Of a stretch of DNA of 64,000 nucleotides, positions 1-8,719 are shown piece by piece. A program made the position numbers and the translations under genes. The DNA comes from CAWEYO01 sp963813315 (GTDB taxonomy: Bacteria > Pseudomonadota > Alphaproteobacteria > Rhizobiales > Rhizobiaceae), in assembly GCA_963813315.1 (NCBI GenBank), contig CAWEYO010000019.1, positions 93,601 to 157,600 on the forward strand, written 5' to 3'. The notes under the pieces are model-generated. The model had not been told where the DNA came from and ran no database searches. It saw nothing but the letters and a program-made list of their open reading frames with translations. How positions within the stretch are numbered: position 1 is the first letter of the stretch; each line of letters begins with the position of its first letter.

Positions 1-618
1 ACTACCCTTTTTAACCTGATCAGCAAGATTCCGTTTGGGGCGGACCGGGGTGAAGTTACCTTCGACGGTCGCCGCATTGAGGCTATGAAACCACACCACA
101 TCTTTAGGCTCGGCTTGGCCCGAACCTTCCAAAAGGAAACTGCCTTCGCCAAGCTTACCGTGGACCAGAATATCCGGCTCGGGGCCGTGTTCGGTGCAAG
201 ATTTCGCGGTGCCGAACTTGCCAGCGCGGTCGACCAGGTCATCGACATGTTGGGCTTTGCCGCATCGCGTACGGAACTCGCTTCGACGCTGTCCATCTAC
301 GAGACCAAGCGTCTCATGATCGCATCCGCAGTGGTCGCTCGTCCCAAGCTTCTCATGCTAGACGAACCGGCGTCCGGCCTGACCTCCGAGGAGCAGGCCG
401 ACGTCAGACATCTCATCCTACTGTTGCGCGACAGCGGCATTTCGATCCTGCTTATCGAGCATGTACTGCCTCTGCTGTTCGGTGTGTCGGAACGCGTGAT
501 GGTGATGGACTTCGGGAAAAAGCTGGTAGAAGGTCCGCCCTCCGAAATAGCTCGCGACCAGCGTGTCATTGACGCCTATCTCGGCGGCCAAGACATGGAG
601 AACCCGCGTGCACCTTGA
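1..618 (+). CDS. livG: Branched-chain amino acid/amide-type ABC transporter ATPase, LivG-like (5' end missing)
   Basis: The reading frame is open from the first base, so the start and the Walker A loop lie mostly outside the window; only the residues after the P-loop (TTLFNL) are present. Visible motifs are a signature LSIYETKR near 289-312, the Walker B/D-loop LLMLDEPASGLT near 346-381, and the H-loop LLIEH. LSIYE replaces the usual LSxGE, a mild deviation. This is one of two cytoplasmic ATPases of a HAAT-family importer. The next gene starts inside its last codons, so the two are translationally coupled. The substrate-binding protein is presumably upstream of the window. The substrate is unknown. 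Confidence 0.93.
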   Translation, partial: TTLFNLISKIPFGADRGEVTFDGRRIEAMKPHHIFRLGLARTFQKETAFAKLTVDQNIRLGAVFGARFRGAELASAVDQVIDMLGFAASRTELASTLSIYETKRLMIASAVVARPKLLMLDEPASGLTSEEQADVRHLILLLRDSGISILLIEHVLPLLFGVSERVMVMDFGKKLVEGPPSEIARDQRVIDAYLGGQDMENPRAP

Positions 619-1321
619 TGTCGTGGATCTCCGCTCCGGCTATGGACGCATAGAAGTGCTGCACGGCCTTTCCCTTGCAGTGGAGGCTGGCGGTTCGGTG
701 GGTGTTTTCGGCCCGAACGGCCATGGCAAGACGACGCTTCTGCGCACCATATCAGGGCTGGTTCCTGCGAGCGGAGGCAAGATCCGCTTTGGTAGTCAGG
801 ATCTGACCGGCGCGTCGGCCGACATGATCGTGGACGCTGGCATCGTGCATGTCCCACAGGCGAGCACGCTTTTCCCTAGAATGACTGTCTTGGAGGCTCT
901 GACGTTGGGTGCGTATCGCAAGGCTGCTTGGCCGCACCGACATGAATCGCTAGACAAGGTGTTTTCGATCTTCCCTAGACTCGCCGAACGTCGCTCTCAG
1001 AACTGCAGGACATTGTCTGGCGGTGAGAGACAGATGGCGGCGATCGGGGTTGGCCTCATGGGCATGCCGAGCCTGCTCATGCTTGACGAGCCGACCCTCG
1101 GCTTGGCGCCCAGAATCCGGCAGGAGCTTGCTCGCCAGATTGGACTGGTGGCGCAAGCGGGGACCAGCCTCGTGATCGTTGATCAAGATGTTGACCTATT
1201 GCTAGGGCTCTGCCCCAGACTTTACTTGGTCGAGAAAGGCGTCGTTACGCTCGAGATAAAGGACCGAAGCGAGTTAAAGCACCAGGATATCATCAAACGC
1301 TATTTCGGGAGCGCTGCCTGA
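608..1321 (+). CDS. livF: Branched-chain amino acid/amide-type ABC transporter ATPase, LivF-like
   Basis: A 237-residue ATPase. It has Walker A GPNGHGKTT, signature LSGGERQM, Walker B LLMLDEPTLGLAP, and D in place of E/H in the switch region (VIVDQDV). I chose the GTG at 608 because GGAG lies 7 bases upstream and the protein then begins VHLDVVDLRSGYG, as LivF proteins do; a longer frame from 563 would run far back into livG. It overlaps the livG stop by 11 bases and its own stop overlaps the livH start by one. It is the second ATPase of the same HAAT importer. Confidence 0.93.
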   Translation: MHLDVVDLRSGYGRIEVLHGLSLAVEAGGSVGVFGPNGHGKTTLLRTISGLVPASGGKIRFGSQDLTGASADMIVDAGIVHVPQASTLFPRMTVLEALTLGAYRKAAWPHRHESLDKVFSIFPRLAERRSQNCRTLSGGERQMAAIGVGLMGMPSLLMLDEPTLGLAPRIRQELARQIGLVAQAGTSLVIVDQDVDLLLGLCPRLYLVEKGVVTLEIKDRSELKHQDIIKRYFGSAA

Positions 1322-2184
1322 TGGGCTCTATCATCGTTGCAGGCCTGGTGTCTGGATCAATCTACGCGTTGATCGCCAGCGGTCTGTCGCTGGTCTGGGG
1401 CGCGCTTGGCGTCTTCAACTTCGCCCACGGCGTGCTTCTCATGATTGGCGCCTTCGCGGCGTGGTGGGTGTCCGACCCAGCAGGGTTGGATCTTGGCCTC
1501 TTTGCCGGCATCGTGGCTTCGGTGATTTTCATGCTCGCAGCCGGCGGCGTACTCTACGCTCTGCTTGTCCGCCCTTGGATCGGTACTCCAGCGGCGGAAT
1601 TGACCGTGATCATGACGACAATCGCCGGCGCCATGTTCCTGGAAAATCTGGCGCTTTACACGTTTGGTGCCCGCCTCAAGGCACTGGACCAGATCGTGAC
1701 CGGCACGGTTATCATCGCCGGCACTGCCATGCAGGCGCAGAACCTGCTGGTTATCATCTTAGCCCCGGTTCTCCTCGGATCTCTGGCGCTCTTCCTCAAG
1801 ATGGGGAAGCACGGGCTGGCCATTCGAGCAATCGCCCAGAATAACGAGGCGGCACGCCTGCTCGGCATCAAGGTGGAGCGCACCTACCTGCTCACCTTCT
1901 CCGTTAGCGCTCTGCTCGCTGGCATTGCCGGCATAATGATCGGAGGGCTGTTCAACATCACCCCGTCAATGGGCAACGACCCGTTGCTGCGCGCGTTTCT
2001 CGTGGTCGTATTCGGGGGCCTCGGAAGCCTGCCCGGCACCATCATTGCCGCTTACGCGATCGGACTTATCGAAGCGACCAGCTCATATTACATCGGCATC
2101 TATTGGACGCCGGTGGTTCTCTTTACTGTTTTGATCGCCATTCTTCTGCTGCGTCCCAACGGCCTGCTGGGGAAGTCGGCATGA
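1321..2184 (+). CDS. livH: Branched-chain amino acid/amide-type ABC permease, LivH-like
   Basis: A 287-residue inner-membrane permease with about eight hydrophobic segments. The N-terminal region has the family pattern ending in NFAHG (about residues 31-35), and the cytoplasmic EAA-like loop near residues 165-185 contains IRAIAQNNEAARLLGIKV, the contact site for the ATPases. The start overlaps the livF stop (TGATG) and the stop overlaps the livM start (ATGA). It pairs with LivM to form the channel. Confidence 0.94.
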   Translation: MGSIIVAGLVSGSIYALIASGLSLVWGALGVFNFAHGVLLMIGAFAAWWVSDPAGLDLGLFAGIVASVIFMLAAGGVLYALLVRPWIGTPAAELTVIMTTIAGAMFLENLALYTFGARLKALDQIVTGTVIIAGTAMQAQNLLVIILAPVLLGSLALFLKMGKHGLAIRAIAQNNEAARLLGIKVERTYLLTFSVSALLAGIAGIMIGGLFNITPSMGNDPLLRAFLVVVFGGLGSLPGTIIAAYAIGLIEATSSYYIGIYWTPVVLFTVLIAILLLRPNGLLGKSA

Positions 2185-3161
2185 CAGCGGCGCGCAAAAA
2201 GAGGATCGGCATCGCACTTTGGCTTCTGGCTCTCGTGGTTGCGATGGCCGCTCCCCAGGTGCTGGGCAGCGGCGTCGCGCGCAACCTGGCCATCTTGGCG
2301 TTGCTGTTCGCCGTTGTCGCTTCGAACTGGGATTTGACCCTTGGTTACGCGGGCATCTTCAATTTCGCCCACGTAGCCTTCTTCGGCATAGCGGGTTACG
2401 TGAGCGCGATCGCCACGATCCATCTCGGGGTGCCAGTCTGGCTCGATGTCGCGCTGGCCGTTATCGTGGTTGCGGCTCTCGCCGGCGTAACAGCAGCCTT
2501 GGCGCTGCGGCTTCGCGGCATTTACGTCGCGCTCGTGACGTTCGCTTTCGTGCAGCTTTGCGTGGCCCTGATCATTAGCCAGAAATGGCTTACAGGAGGA
2601 GCGGTCGGCTTAGTTGGCGTGCCCGATCTTCAATTATTCGGCTTCAGCCTCGGTTCAGACGGAAGAAGCTATTTTTATCTCGCCGAAGCGCTTCTCCTGG
2701 CCTCGACATACTTCCTGCAGTACCTTGTCGGCTCGGATTTCGGACTGAGCCTTGTGGCACTGCGTGACAACGAGGACTACGCCGTCAGCCGCGGCATTTC
2801 GGCGACCCGCCAGCGCGTGTTGGCGATGATTGCAAGCTCCCTGTTCACCGGTGCTGCCGGCGCCATCTACGCCCACTATTTGATTGTGGCCTCTCCAGAC
2901 ATTTTCTCCTTCTCGCTGACGACCCTTATTTTGTCGATGACGCTGTTGGGGGGGACGTCCACCATTTTTGGGCCGATTCTTGGAGCAATTCTCCTTACCG
3001 TCGTCACCGAACAGCTAGCGTCGTTCGGCGTGATCCGCTTTATGATCATCGCCGTGCTCATCGTGCTGACGCTGCGCTTCCTGCCGGGCGGTATCTGGTC
3101 GTTCGGCGAGCGCATAGTCGCTCGCCGCGGTGGCGCTGAGACGCGGGAGACTGGACTATGA
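2181..3161 (+). CDS. livM: Branched-chain amino acid/amide-type ABC permease, LivM-like
   Basis: A 326-residue permease. The ATG at 2181 overlaps the livH stop (ATGA); an in-frame upstream extension to 2103 lies wholly inside livH and is unlikely. LivM hallmarks are GYAGIFNFAH near residues 55-64 and a cytoplasmic loop with ALRDNEDYAVSRGI. About nine to ten membrane segments are predicted from hydrophobicity. It is followed without a gap by the deacetylase-like gene, which argues that the transported compound is processed by the three enzymes downstream. Confidence 0.94.
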   Translation: MTAARKKRIGIALWLLALVVAMAAPQVLGSGVARNLAILALLFAVVASNWDLTLGYAGIFNFAHVAFFGIAGYVSAIATIHLGVPVWLDVALAVIVVAALAGVTAALALRLRGIYVALVTFAFVQLCVALIISQKWLTGGAVGLVGVPDLQLFGFSLGSDGRSYFYLAEALLLASTYFLQYLVGSDFGLSLVALRDNEDYAVSRGISATRQRVLAMIASSLFTGAAGAIYAHYLIVASPDIFSFSLTTLILSMTLLGGTSTIFGPILGAILLTVVTEQLASFGVIRFMIIAVLIVLTLRFLPGGIWSFGERIVARRGGAETRETGL

Positions 3162-3994
3162 GCACGTTTTCCTGGCCGGGAAGTTTTCGGGCCGCGGCCA
3201 GCCTGACCTTCGATTTTGACGCCGAAACCGTATGGGTCGCCTTTGACCAAGGGAATGCCAGCCGGCCAGGCGTCATGTCGATCGGTCACTACGGGGCTCG
3301 TGTCGGACTGCCCCTGATCCTAGACGTTCTCAAGCGTCACGGCGTCAAGGCGACCTTTTTCGTAGTCGGCCAGAACGTCGAACGCTATCCCGATCGGGTT
3401 CGCCAGATTATTGACGAAGGCCACGAGGTGGCGGTCCACGGTTACACGCACACGCCGCCGCAGCGTCTGACGCCGGCAGAGGAAGAGGCGGAGCTCATCA
3501 AGGCCCTCGAGCTGCTGCGCGGAATCGGCGGCGAAGCTAAAGGCTATCGCTCGCCGTCCTGGGATGTGAGCCCGGTTACGCTCGACCTGCTCGACAAGCA
3601 TGGATTTGTTTATTCCAGCCAGATGATGGCGGACATCCGTCCATATCGCCATCCATCGAACCGGGTGATCGAACTGCCAATCCAGTGGCTGCTCGACGAT
3701 TGGCCGTTTTTCGCATTCGGGTACGGCGAGATGGCGCGTCCCATACAAAGTGCAGCCGCTACCGAGCAAGTGTGGCTCGAAGAGCTCGACGCTATCCACG
3801 TCCTTGGCGGCCATTTCATTCTTACCATGCACCCCCAGGTCATGGGCCGTCCTGGCCGGGTTGCTATGCTTGATCGGCTCATCCGCACGTTGCAGGCGCG
3901 TGAGGACATCTGGCTCGCTACCTGCGGCGAAGTTGCCGGCTATGCCAGCTCCACGCTGGCGCCTGATGACGTCGTTGCAATGTTCGGAGCGTGA
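3158..3994 (+). CDS. Polysaccharide-deacetylase-fold (NodB domain) hydrolase, possibly a cyclic amide/imide hydrolase
   Basis: A 278-residue protein with no signal peptide. It has the NodB-type metal site: TFDFDAE at residues 17-23, HGYTH at 94-98 and RSPSWD near 132-137. Cytoplasmic members of this fold, such as PuuE-type allantoinases and HpPgdA-like enzymes, often hydrolyse cyclic amides rather than polysaccharides. The start overlaps the livM stop (ATGA). Lying directly after a HAAT importer and before an SDR and a beta-lactamase-fold protein, it is more likely a catabolic hydrolase than a cell-wall enzyme. That role is inference; the fold assignment is firm. Confidence 0.82.
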   Translation: MSTFSWPGSFRAAASLTFDFDAETVWVAFDQGNASRPGVMSIGHYGARVGLPLILDVLKRHGVKATFFVVGQNVERYPDRVRQIIDEGHEVAVHGYTHTPPQRLTPAEEEAELIKALELLRGIGGEAKGYRSPSWDVSPVTLDLLDKHGFVYSSQMMADIRPYRHPSNRVIELPIQWLLDDWPFFAFGYGEMARPIQSAAATEQVWLEELDAIHVLGGHFILTMHPQVMGRPGRVAMLDRLIRTLQAREDIWLATCGEVAGYASSTLAPDDVVAMFGA

Positions 3995-3995
3995 C

Positions 3996-4757
3996 ATGAT
4001 CAGGTTTGCCGGGAAGAAGGCCATCGTCACGGGGGCCGCGGGAGGGATAGGCGAAGCCATTGTGTCGCAGTTGGTGGCCGAAGGCGCGCATGTCGCAGGC
4101 ATCGACCGCGACGCCGCCGGGCTCGAGCGGCTGGGACAACGATATCCTGACAAGTTCGTCTGGGTTACCGCGGATCTGCAGGGTGTGGACGATACCAGAG
4201 CCGGGGTCCGGGCTGCCATTGCCTCACTTGCCGGTTCTGTGCAGGTACTGGTCAATGCGGCTGGCGTTTACGTGTTAGCCCCGTCCATGCAAGTCGAGGC
4301 AGATGACTGGGACTTCAACCAGTCGGTTAACCTCCGCGCCACCTTTTTCGCCTCGCAGGCTGCCGTAGCAGCACGCAGAGAGAGCGGTGACAGCCTGCCG
4401 ATGGCCATTGTCAACATATCCTCCACCGGCGCATATCGGATGGGAACCGGTGATGCGGCGCTCTCCTACGGTGCCAGCAAGGCAGGGCTGCTTGGTCTCA
4501 CAGTCGCCATGGCCGCTGACTGGGCGAAGGACAATGTACGCGCCAACGTCGTGGTGCCAGGTGTCATCGATACCAGCATGGTCCGCTTGATGGACGACCC
4601 AGAGGCGGGAAATGCTTGGCTCCTGGCACGCGTCCCCATGGGCCGGCTTGGAAGGCCCGAAGAGGTCGCCAAGGCGGTCTGTTTCCTTGCCTGTGAGGAC
4701 TCCTCCTACATCACCGGCACCCACCTCATCGTCGATGGAGGCTATCTCTGTGTCTGA
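3996..4757 (+). CDS. Short-chain dehydrogenase/reductase
   Basis: A 253-residue classical SDR. It has the nucleotide-binding TGAAGGIG near residues 12-19, VNAAG in place of NNAG, the catalytic Ser in NISSTG and the YGASK catalytic pair. The ATG at 3996 starts two bases after the upstream stop; the longer frame from 3750 overlaps the deacetylase and is rejected. It is expected to oxidise or reduce an alcohol/ketone produced in the same pathway; the substrate cannot be told from sequence. Confidence 0.9.
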   Translation: MIRFAGKKAIVTGAAGGIGEAIVSQLVAEGAHVAGIDRDAAGLERLGQRYPDKFVWVTADLQGVDDTRAGVRAAIASLAGSVQVLVNAAGVYVLAPSMQVEADDWDFNQSVNLRATFFASQAAVAARRESGDSLPMAIVNISSTGAYRMGTGDAALSYGASKAGLLGLTVAMAADWAKDNVRANVVVPGVIDTSMVRLMDDPEAGNAWLLARVPMGRLGRPEEVAKAVCFLACEDSSYITGTHLIVDGGYLCV

Positions 4758-5688
4758 GTTGAGCTGGCTTGGCGTCTTGGAGCAGCGCATCAGGCAGCTG
4801 GCCGACAGTGTCCGGGCCGAATGGGGCATCTACGTGCACTTCGCCGGGGGAGCCGGCGAGATCGACATCAACGCTGATCGCACCCAGGATACGATGAGCC
4901 TGATCAAGGTGCCGATACTGGTCACACTGATGCGCAAGGTCGAACGCGGCGAGGTCGATCTTGCCGCGCGAATTACGCTTACCGACGACCACAAGCGGCT
5001 CGGCACCGGCGTCCTGTTTCTCTTCGACGCGGGTGCAACCCTTACGCTCAAGGACGCAGCGTGGTTGATGACAGTGGTCAGTGACAACAGCGCCACTGAC
5101 ATGTGCCTGGCAGCGGTAGGCGGCATTGATGCGGTCAATGCCGAGATGGTTGTACTTGGGCTGGACGGCATTCGCATGACGGGTGACGCGCTCACTTGGT
5201 TCCGCGCCCTTGCCGGCAGCATGGATCCGGAGCTCGCCACAATTGCACCGGGGGAGTTGGTGCGACGGGGATATCCTTTCAAGACGCCGGCAAGCTTCGC
5301 CGCGGCGAGGGAGCGCTATCATTTCGAGCGGGGCCGCCCCTTTGGCCTCGCTTCCGCTCGGGCGCTCGGACTCCTCATGTTGCAGATATATGAAGATCGC
5401 TGCGCCAATCCCACCACATGCGAGGCGATCCGCGCCTTCCTGAAGGGACAGCAGCTTCAAACAATGCTGCCCAAGTACATGTGGGGGGTGACGTCTGCTC
5501 ACAAAACCGGCAATTTCCCGCCCTTTGTCGCCTCTGACCTCGGCATCTTCACCCCAAGCGCCGGCACACCAGTCATTATTTCAATTATGACGCAACGCCA
5601 TCGGGGTCAGCGAGCCCTGGTCGAAGACACCGTTGCGAGGATGGGCGAGGTGATTATTCACGCTGCTGAGTGCCTTCCATCTACCTGA
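4750..5688 (+). CDS. Serine hydrolase of the class A beta-lactamase fold
   Basis: A 312-residue protein. S50-L-I-K53 (SxxK), S111-D-N113 and K252-T-G254 are the three active-site motifs of the beta-lactamase/PBP fold, correctly spaced. GTG at 4750 is preferred because GGAGG lies at 4737-4741. There is no signal peptide, unlike periplasmic lactamases, and I see no clear ExxxN omega-loop glutamate. With an amide/amino-acid importer and a NodB-fold hydrolase upstream, a cytoplasmic amide hydrolase or esterase is more likely than antibiotic resistance. It overlaps the SDR stop by eight bases, so it is the last gene of this operon. Confidence 0.82.
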   Translation: MSELSWLGVLEQRIRQLADSVRAEWGIYVHFAGGAGEIDINADRTQDTMSLIKVPILVTLMRKVERGEVDLAARITLTDDHKRLGTGVLFLFDAGATLTLKDAAWLMTVVSDNSATDMCLAAVGGIDAVNAEMVVLGLDGIRMTGDALTWFRALAGSMDPELATIAPGELVRRGYPFKTPASFAAARERYHFERGRPFGLASARALGLLMLQIYEDRCANPTTCEAIRAFLKGQQLQTMLPKYMWGVTSAHKTGNFPPFVASDLGIFTPSAGTPVIISIMTQRHRGQRALVEDTVARMGEVIIHAAECLPST

Positions 5689-5835
5689 CATCATTGGCTG
5701 CGGCCCGGTAGTCGTCTTCATTCCTCGCTCTTGAGGAGGCTCATGAACGACAGGAAAAGCGTGGCGACGCGGCAAGAACGGCCCAGGGTACACCCCTAAG
5801 GCCGCCGCGCGGGCCATCTTTAGCGAATTGCTTCG

Positions 5836-6735
5836 TCAAGCCATACGTAATGGAAAACCGGGCGCGCGCAGATCGGTTTTGAGCGCATCTTCCAGAAGCT
5901 TCACGATTTGGGTCGATTGTGCGTCCCCTCCATAGGCGGTTCGGCCGCGCAAGAACGTTTGCTCGGTTAGTTCAGCCAAGTTGAGAGGAACTTCGAACTC
6001 GCGGCCAAGGCTGATGGCAAAGCCCAGATCCTTCAATGCCAGATCCATGGTGAAGGCTACATCATAGCTGCCGTTAAGGATCAGCTGGCCCTCCGTTTCG
6101 TGTACGAAGCTATTTCCGGAACTTGCCTTGATGGCGCGCCACGTCTGGGCAAGATCAAGGCCTCCGCGCTTTGCCAGCATCAGCGCTTGGCCTTCGGCGA
6201 CCAGGTGGATAAAAGCCAGCATGTTGGTAATGACCTTTATGATCGAGGCAGAGCCGAGCGGGCCCATATGGAAGATCTGGTCACCCATTGCCCTCATGGC
6301 CGGCAGATGCAGTTCAAATAGATCCTCATCACCACCCGCAAGCAGGGTGATTTTTCCTTTTGCGGCCAAATGGACACCACCTGTTACAGGGAGTTCCATC
6401 GTCCGGACGCGCTTGGCCTCCGCCATTTTCGCGAGTTGCAGTATGTCATCGCGCCCGAGGGTCGACATTTCGATCCAGGTCGTGCCGGGTCTCATGGTTT
6501 CGAGAAGCTGGCCCAAGACCTTTTCGGAAACCTCTGGTGATGGCAGGCAAGTAACAACAGCATCTGCGCTCGTCGCTAGCGCCTGTGGCGTTTGAGCCCA
6601 CTTTGCTCTGGCGGATTTCAGGTTCCCGGCGGCCTCCGGATTGATGTCCGAAACGGTGACGGCGATACCGTTGTCAAGAAGATTTCTGCAAAGGTGAGCA
6701 CCCAAATTGCCAAGCCCTATGAACCCATATTGCAT
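5836..6735 (-). CDS. NAD(P)-dependent oxidoreductase, 3-hydroxyisobutyrate dehydrogenase family
   Basis: A 299-residue beta-hydroxyacid dehydrogenase. It has the Rossmann GLGNLG at residues 7-12, substrate loop PVTGGVHLA near 121-129 and catalytic Lys in SIIKVITNM near 168-176. Family members reduce or oxidise 3-hydroxyacids such as tartronate semialdehyde. It is the last gene of the minus-strand sugar operon, separated from the isomerase by 161 bases that contain a repeat element. It may therefore act on a sugar-acid derivative; this is inference. Confidence 0.87.
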   Translation of the reverse strand: MQYGFIGLGNLGAHLCRNLLDNGIAVTVSDINPEAAGNLKSARAKWAQTPQALATSADAVVTCLPSPEVSEKVLGQLLETMRPGTTWIEMSTLGRDDILQLAKMAEAKRVRTMELPVTGGVHLAAKGKITLLAGGDEDLFELHLPAMRAMGDQIFHMGPLGSASIIKVITNMLAFIHLVAEGQALMLAKRGGLDLAQTWRAIKASSGNSFVHETEGQLILNGSYDVAFTMDLALKDLGFAISLGREFEVPLNLAELTEQTFLRGRTAYGGDAQSTQIVKLLEDALKTDLRAPGFPLRMA

Positions 6736-6789
6736 GGTTGTCTCCGTGCTCTTGGTTGACCGAAATTGATTGTAGTTTGAGGATCAGCA

Positions 6790-6899
6790 GCCCCTCGACT
6801 ACGTCCTTTCTACACCCTGGGTTGGTCGAGGGGATTTTGTGTCCGGCAGTCGGATAGGGGGCACTCAACCGGTCGAATGTACAACAGCCGCTGGTATCA
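6790..6899. repeat. Intergenic palindromic repeat, GTCCGGCAG family
   Basis: CCCCTCGAC and a matching GTCGAGGGG form a hairpin, followed by TGTCCGGCAG and AACCGGTC...AACAGCCGC. The same order of blocks recurs at 59173-59258, and the GTCCGGCAGG block recurs in the arms of the 49841-50091 element. It fills the gap between two minus-strand genes and overlaps the last bases of the isomerase gene. Confidence 0.7.
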
Positions 6900-7577
6900 T
6901 TCGATCCAGCGGTCGTAGTCGGAAACGAGGAGATGCAACGGCTTCTCGTCCTCCTCGATTTTCGAGAACCGGCCGATCTTTTCCGCGAAAATGTTGTCGG
7001 TGAGATCGTCATTGACCGTCGACACCTCGCCGATCAGCACGTCGCCGCCTTCGCCCCAGAAGGCGTGCCAGACGCCGGGCATCAACGTCACGCTCTCGCC
7101 CGGGTCGAGCTTGAGCAGGCTCCCGGCGGGCATGGTCCTGATCACTCCGTCGGTCGGCACGGCAACTTCTGCCTGAGCATCGATGCCGCCGTCGGGGGCC
7201 GACATGAACAATTCGAGGACGAGCTTGCCGCCGCCGCGATTGATGATGTCTTCGGCCTTAACGATGTGGCGGTGCATCGGCGAGAGTTGGTCCTTGCGCG
7301 AGATCATGATCTTCTCGGCATAGAGCATGCCTGACCCCCGCGCCAAATCCTCAGCGCGCCCGTTGCGCACCGTGAAAAGAAACAGGCCGAGTTCGTCAAA
7401 TTTCTCCTGCCCGTAGTCGGTGATGTCCCAGCCAAGCCGGGCATCGACGATGCCGGCCGGACGCCGTTCTTTCAGTTGCTCAGGCGTCCAGTAGGCAAAG
7501 GGCGGCATGACATAGCCGAAGGAACGGATGAAGGCGTCTCCCTCGCGCAGAATTTCGTTGATACGCGAACGGTTCAT
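6897..7577 (-). CDS. D-lyxose/D-mannose ketol-isomerase family protein (cupin)
   Basis: A 226-residue cupin-type sugar isomerase. Metal ligands are visible in MHRHIVKAED (two His and a Glu) and in the C-terminal WHAFWGEGG. Such enzymes interconvert D-lyxose/D-xylulose and often D-mannose/D-fructose. It follows the ATPase gene of the sugar ABC operon by 23 bases, consistent with the first intracellular step on the imported sugar. The TGA stop falls inside the flanking repeat. Confidence 0.88.
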   Translation of the reverse strand: MNRSRINEILREGDAFIRSFGYVMPPFAYWTPEQLKERRPAGIVDARLGWDITDYGQEKFDELGLFLFTVRNGRAEDLARGSGMLYAEKIMISRKDQLSPMHRHIVKAEDIINRGGGKLVLELFMSAPDGGIDAQAEVAVPTDGVIRTMPAGSLLKLDPGESVTLMPGVWHAFWGEGGDVLIGEVSTVNDDLTDNIFAEKIGRFSKIEEDEKPLHLLVSDYDRWIE

Positions 7578-7600
7578 TTTCCTTTCCCTTCTTGCGGTAC

Positions 7601-8716
7601 TCAGTCGATCCGGAGTCCGCTGCCTGGCTCGAAGAACACGGCCCTGTCCAGGTTGAAGGCGAGCTTAGCCTTCTCTCCGGGCGCGACATTGGCGTCGGCG
7701 CGCAGCCGCGCCGTGACCTGCTTGCCGCCGAGACGCGTTACCGCATACGTATCGGAGCCGGCGGGCTCGACCACCTCGATCAGGCATTCGCCCTCGGCGA
7801 TGTTCGTGGCATTGCGGTCGGCGCTGTCGCGGTCGGTCAGCGCTTCAGGGCGGATTCCGAATATGACTTCGCTCCCGGCGTGCGCGGCCAATCGCGACGA
7901 TGCGCGTGGCACATTCAGAACCAGCGGATCCAGATTGTCGCGCACGGCCGAGACAGACACAGCGGAACCGTTCCGGCTGATCGTGACCGGCACAAGGTTC
8001 ATCGACGGCGAACCCATGAAATCGGCAACGAACAGGTTCGCTGGATTATTGTAGATTTCGGCCGGTGTTCCTGACTGCTGCAGCAGGCCGTCCTTCAGGA
8101 CCGCGATCTTGGTGGCAAGCGTCATTGCCTCGATCTGGTCGTGCGTGACATAGACGATCGTGGTTCCCATCCGCTGGTGCAGGCGCTTGATTTCGGTGCG
8201 CATATCCACGCGAAGCTTCGCGTCGAGGTTGGAAAGCGGCTCGTCGAACAGAAAGACCTGCGGATGGCGCACGAGCGCGCGACCGATTGCGACGCGCTGG
8301 CGCTGGCCTCCGGAAAGCTGGCTCGGCCTGCGATCGAGCAGGTGGCCGATCTGCAGCATGTCCGAGACCTGGTTGATGGCTTTCTCGCGTTCCACTTTCG
8401 GCACGCCGCGAATTTCCATACCGAACGCTATGTTCTGCGCCACGGTCATGTTGGGATAGAGCGCGTAGGACTGGAACACCATCGCAATGTCGCGCTGGGA
8501 GGGATGCAGGCCGTCGATCACGCGCCCATCGATGCTGATCGACCCGCCCGTGATCGTCTCGAGCCCTGCAATCGAATTGAGCAGGGTCGACTTGCCGCAG
8601 CCCGACGGTCCGACGAGAACGAGGAAGCCGCCTTTCTCGATGTCGAGATCGATACCCTTCAGCACGGGTACCTTCCCGAAGGTCTTTTCGAGATTGCTGA
8701 TTTGAAGAAAAGCCAT
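7601..8716 (-). CDS. Carbohydrate ABC transporter ATPase, MalK/UgpC type
   Basis: A 371-residue protein. Walker A GPSGCGKST, Q-loop, signature LSGGQRQRVAIGRALV, Walker B VFLFDEPLSNLDAK and H-loop YVTHDQ are followed by a C-terminal TOBE domain of about 130 residues, typical of CUT1 sugar importers. It lies three bases after the downstream permease stop. It energises the two permeases encoded just upstream. Confidence 0.95.
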   Translation of the reverse strand: MAFLQISNLEKTFGKVPVLKGIDLDIEKGGFLVLVGPSGCGKSTLLNSIAGLETITGGSISIDGRVIDGLHPSQRDIAMVFQSYALYPNMTVAQNIAFGMEIRGVPKVEREKAINQVSDMLQIGHLLDRRPSQLSGGQRQRVAIGRALVRHPQVFLFDEPLSNLDAKLRVDMRTEIKRLHQRMGTTIVYVTHDQIEAMTLATKIAVLKDGLLQQSGTPAEIYNNPANLFVADFMGSPSMNLVPVTISRNGSAVSVSAVRDNLDPLVLNVPRASSRLAAHAGSEVIFGIRPEALTDRDSADRNATNIAEGECLIEVVEPAGSDTYAVTRLGGKQVTARLRADANVAPGEKAKLAFNLDRAVFFEPGSGLRID

Positions 8717-8719
8717 TCC

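Noticed and set aside
4750..5688. Beta-lactamase-fold gene as an antibiotic-resistance determinant
   Set aside because: No signal peptide, no clear omega-loop Glu, and located in a transport/catabolic operon.
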